A DNA stretch of 6,860 nt from NCBI GenBank assembly GCA_023145485.1, contig JAGLDT010000217.1, positions 1-6,860 of the forward strand, in the 5' to 3' direction. Positions 5,931 through 6,860 of this stretch are shown piece after piece (the first letter of the stretch is position 1; every line of letters begins with the position of its first letter). The DNA comes from Cocleimonas sp. GTDB lineage: Bacteria > Pseudomonadota > Gammaproteobacteria > Thiotrichales > Thiotrichaceae. The position numbers and the translations under genes were made by a program. The notes beneath the pieces are model-generated. The model did no database searches, was not told where the DNA came from, and was given only the letters and a program-made list of their open reading frames with translations.

Positions 5931-6860
5931 TTAATCTTGTGCCTTACTTGGGTCAGTCCAGTAAACAGGTTCAAGATAGCCACGGTCATAGGAGGATGCC
6001 TGAAGTAACTTTTTACCAACCCGTATATCCACTGCATGTTTACACTCACCATTACTGCATTCAAAAGGATTGAAAACACGTTGTGGCGCACCTGGAATTT
6101 CATCAGCAGAAACAGCAACAAAAATATCATTAACATCAGGATTGCCATTGCTCCAATCTAAATCATAGGCAGGTTTTCCTGTTAGTAAACGCATGGAATA
6201 TAAGCGTCCTTGTGTTGCTGGGGCAGTACAAAGATCCTCCACAGGGGTGCTCGATGGATTGGCTTGAGGTACAAACGTGGTAAATGAGAGTACGCCATCA
6301 ACGGTAATCGTATCGGATAAAACTTTTTCTCCAATACTTGCAAAGTCAAGGTACCAACCATTTTTAGTGCTAGTTAGCAAATCATTATCGCTTAATGCGC
6401 CATAGTTAAGTGTTTTCACACCTTCTGCGTTCATTGTTAGGGTAACTTTAGCCATATCATCAGCCGTTAATTGTAGGGTCGTAAACGTATTAGTATCGAT
6501 AGGGGTGAAAGTTGATCGATCTAATATGGTAAAGAAGTGATCTTTAATTTCTGTACTCATGGGGTGTGAGCGATAGCCACTGCCAATACTAATGGCTAAG
6601 ACTGATTTTCCCTTGTGTCTAAAGAGTGATACATCGGGTTCATTATAAAATTTTCGTGCATTTTCCCCTGTCCCTCCAAAGGAAGCTAGTTTAATCAGTT
6701 TTGAGCTGTTGCTGTCGCCTTCATTTAGTTCCTCATTAAGATCTAATCGCCAGATATTACCTCCTGTATCAGCAAAATACATACGGTCAATAGCACCATT
6801 ACGATTAAGGTCTAAAATACGCATCCCGCCTGGGATGCTGTGATTTAAGTCACCCGCACC
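5931..6860 (-). CDS. pilY1: PilY1/PilC-type type IV pilus protein, C-terminal part (5' end beyond the window)
   Basis: The frame is open to the right edge, so only the last 309 residues are seen. The ATG at 6824 is internal: the codons before it read GAGDLNHSIPGG, the conserved HSIP stretch of this family. Next comes the calcium-binding loop DLNRNGAID (17-25 of the visible part) and YFADTGGNIWRLDL, the signature of the PilC/PilY1 beta-propeller domain. Further matches are GSGYRSHP (93-100), NGWYLDF and GEKVLS (about 167-182), FTTFVPQ, a Cys segment with GRLYSMRLLTG (about 211-227), and the ending EPVYWTDP. In other bacteria PilY1 sits at the pilus tip, helps extension and adhesion, and takes part in surface sensing. 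In many genomes pilY1 is followed by a pilE-type minor pilin; here a CotH kinase gene follows after 153 bp. Confidence 0.92.
   Translation of the reverse strand, partial: GAGDLNHSIPGGMRILDLNRNGAIDRMYFADTGGNIWRLDLNEELNEGDSNSSKLIKLASFGGTGENARKFYNEPDVSLFRHKGKSVLAISIGSGYRSHPMSTEIKDHFFTILDRSTFTPIDTNTFTTLQLTADDMAKVTLTMNAEGVKTLNYGALSDNDLLTSTKNGWYLDFASIGEKVLSDTITVDGVLSFTTFVPQANPSSTPVEDLCTAPATQGRLYSMRLLTGKPAYDLDWSNGNPDVNDIFVAVSADEIPGAPQRVFNPFECSNGECKHAVDIRVGKKLLQASSYDRGYLEPVYWTDPSKAQD

Noticed and set aside
5891..6148. Minus-strand 85-codon frame inside the pilY1 region
   Set aside because: It overlaps pilY1 in another frame, and pilY1 has clear family motifs throughout.

Overview
This AT-rich window carries four protein genes, all read from the minus strand. 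In transcription order they are a 5'-truncated pilY1 (type IV pilus tip and adhesion protein, running off the right edge), a secreted CotH-type kinase, a membrane protein of unusual composition, and pelG (inner-membrane component of Pel polysaccharide export). Type IV pili together with Pel export point to a Gram-negative proteobacterium. The low GC and the protein style suggest a gammaproteobacterium, but nothing here fixes the genus.

Layout from right to left: pilY1 C-terminal propeller (5931-6860); a 153-bp spacer with a weak hairpin and short repeats; the CotH kinase (3516-5777) with signal peptide, kinase core, fibronectin-III-like domain and a CBM9/DOMON-like C-terminus; a 228-bp spacer almost filled by a 151-bp MITE-like element with 24-bp terminal inverted repeats (3330-3480); the membrane protein (1572-3287); 34 bp; pelG (161-1537); and 160 bp with no supported gene. 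No stretch above 300 bp lacks a gene.

The membrane protein and pelG look like a two-gene operon: the gap is short and each has a good ribosome binding site. The standard pel order (pelABCDEFG) would put pelF before pelG. Here that place is taken by a protein whose N-terminal half looks like a Pycsar-effector membrane domain (PycTM/DUF5706) and whose C-terminal half looks like a DUF3616 beta-propeller. The three predicted membrane segments put the PycTM helical region in the cytoplasm and the propeller in the periplasm. This is the most unusual object in the window. A reasonable but unproven reading is a transmembrane sensor or regulator tied to a non-canonical Pel-type exporter, with a secreted CotH kinase carrying a carbohydrate-binding-like module acting on the same surface material.

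All family assignments come from reading the translated sequences against remembered family signatures; no search was run.
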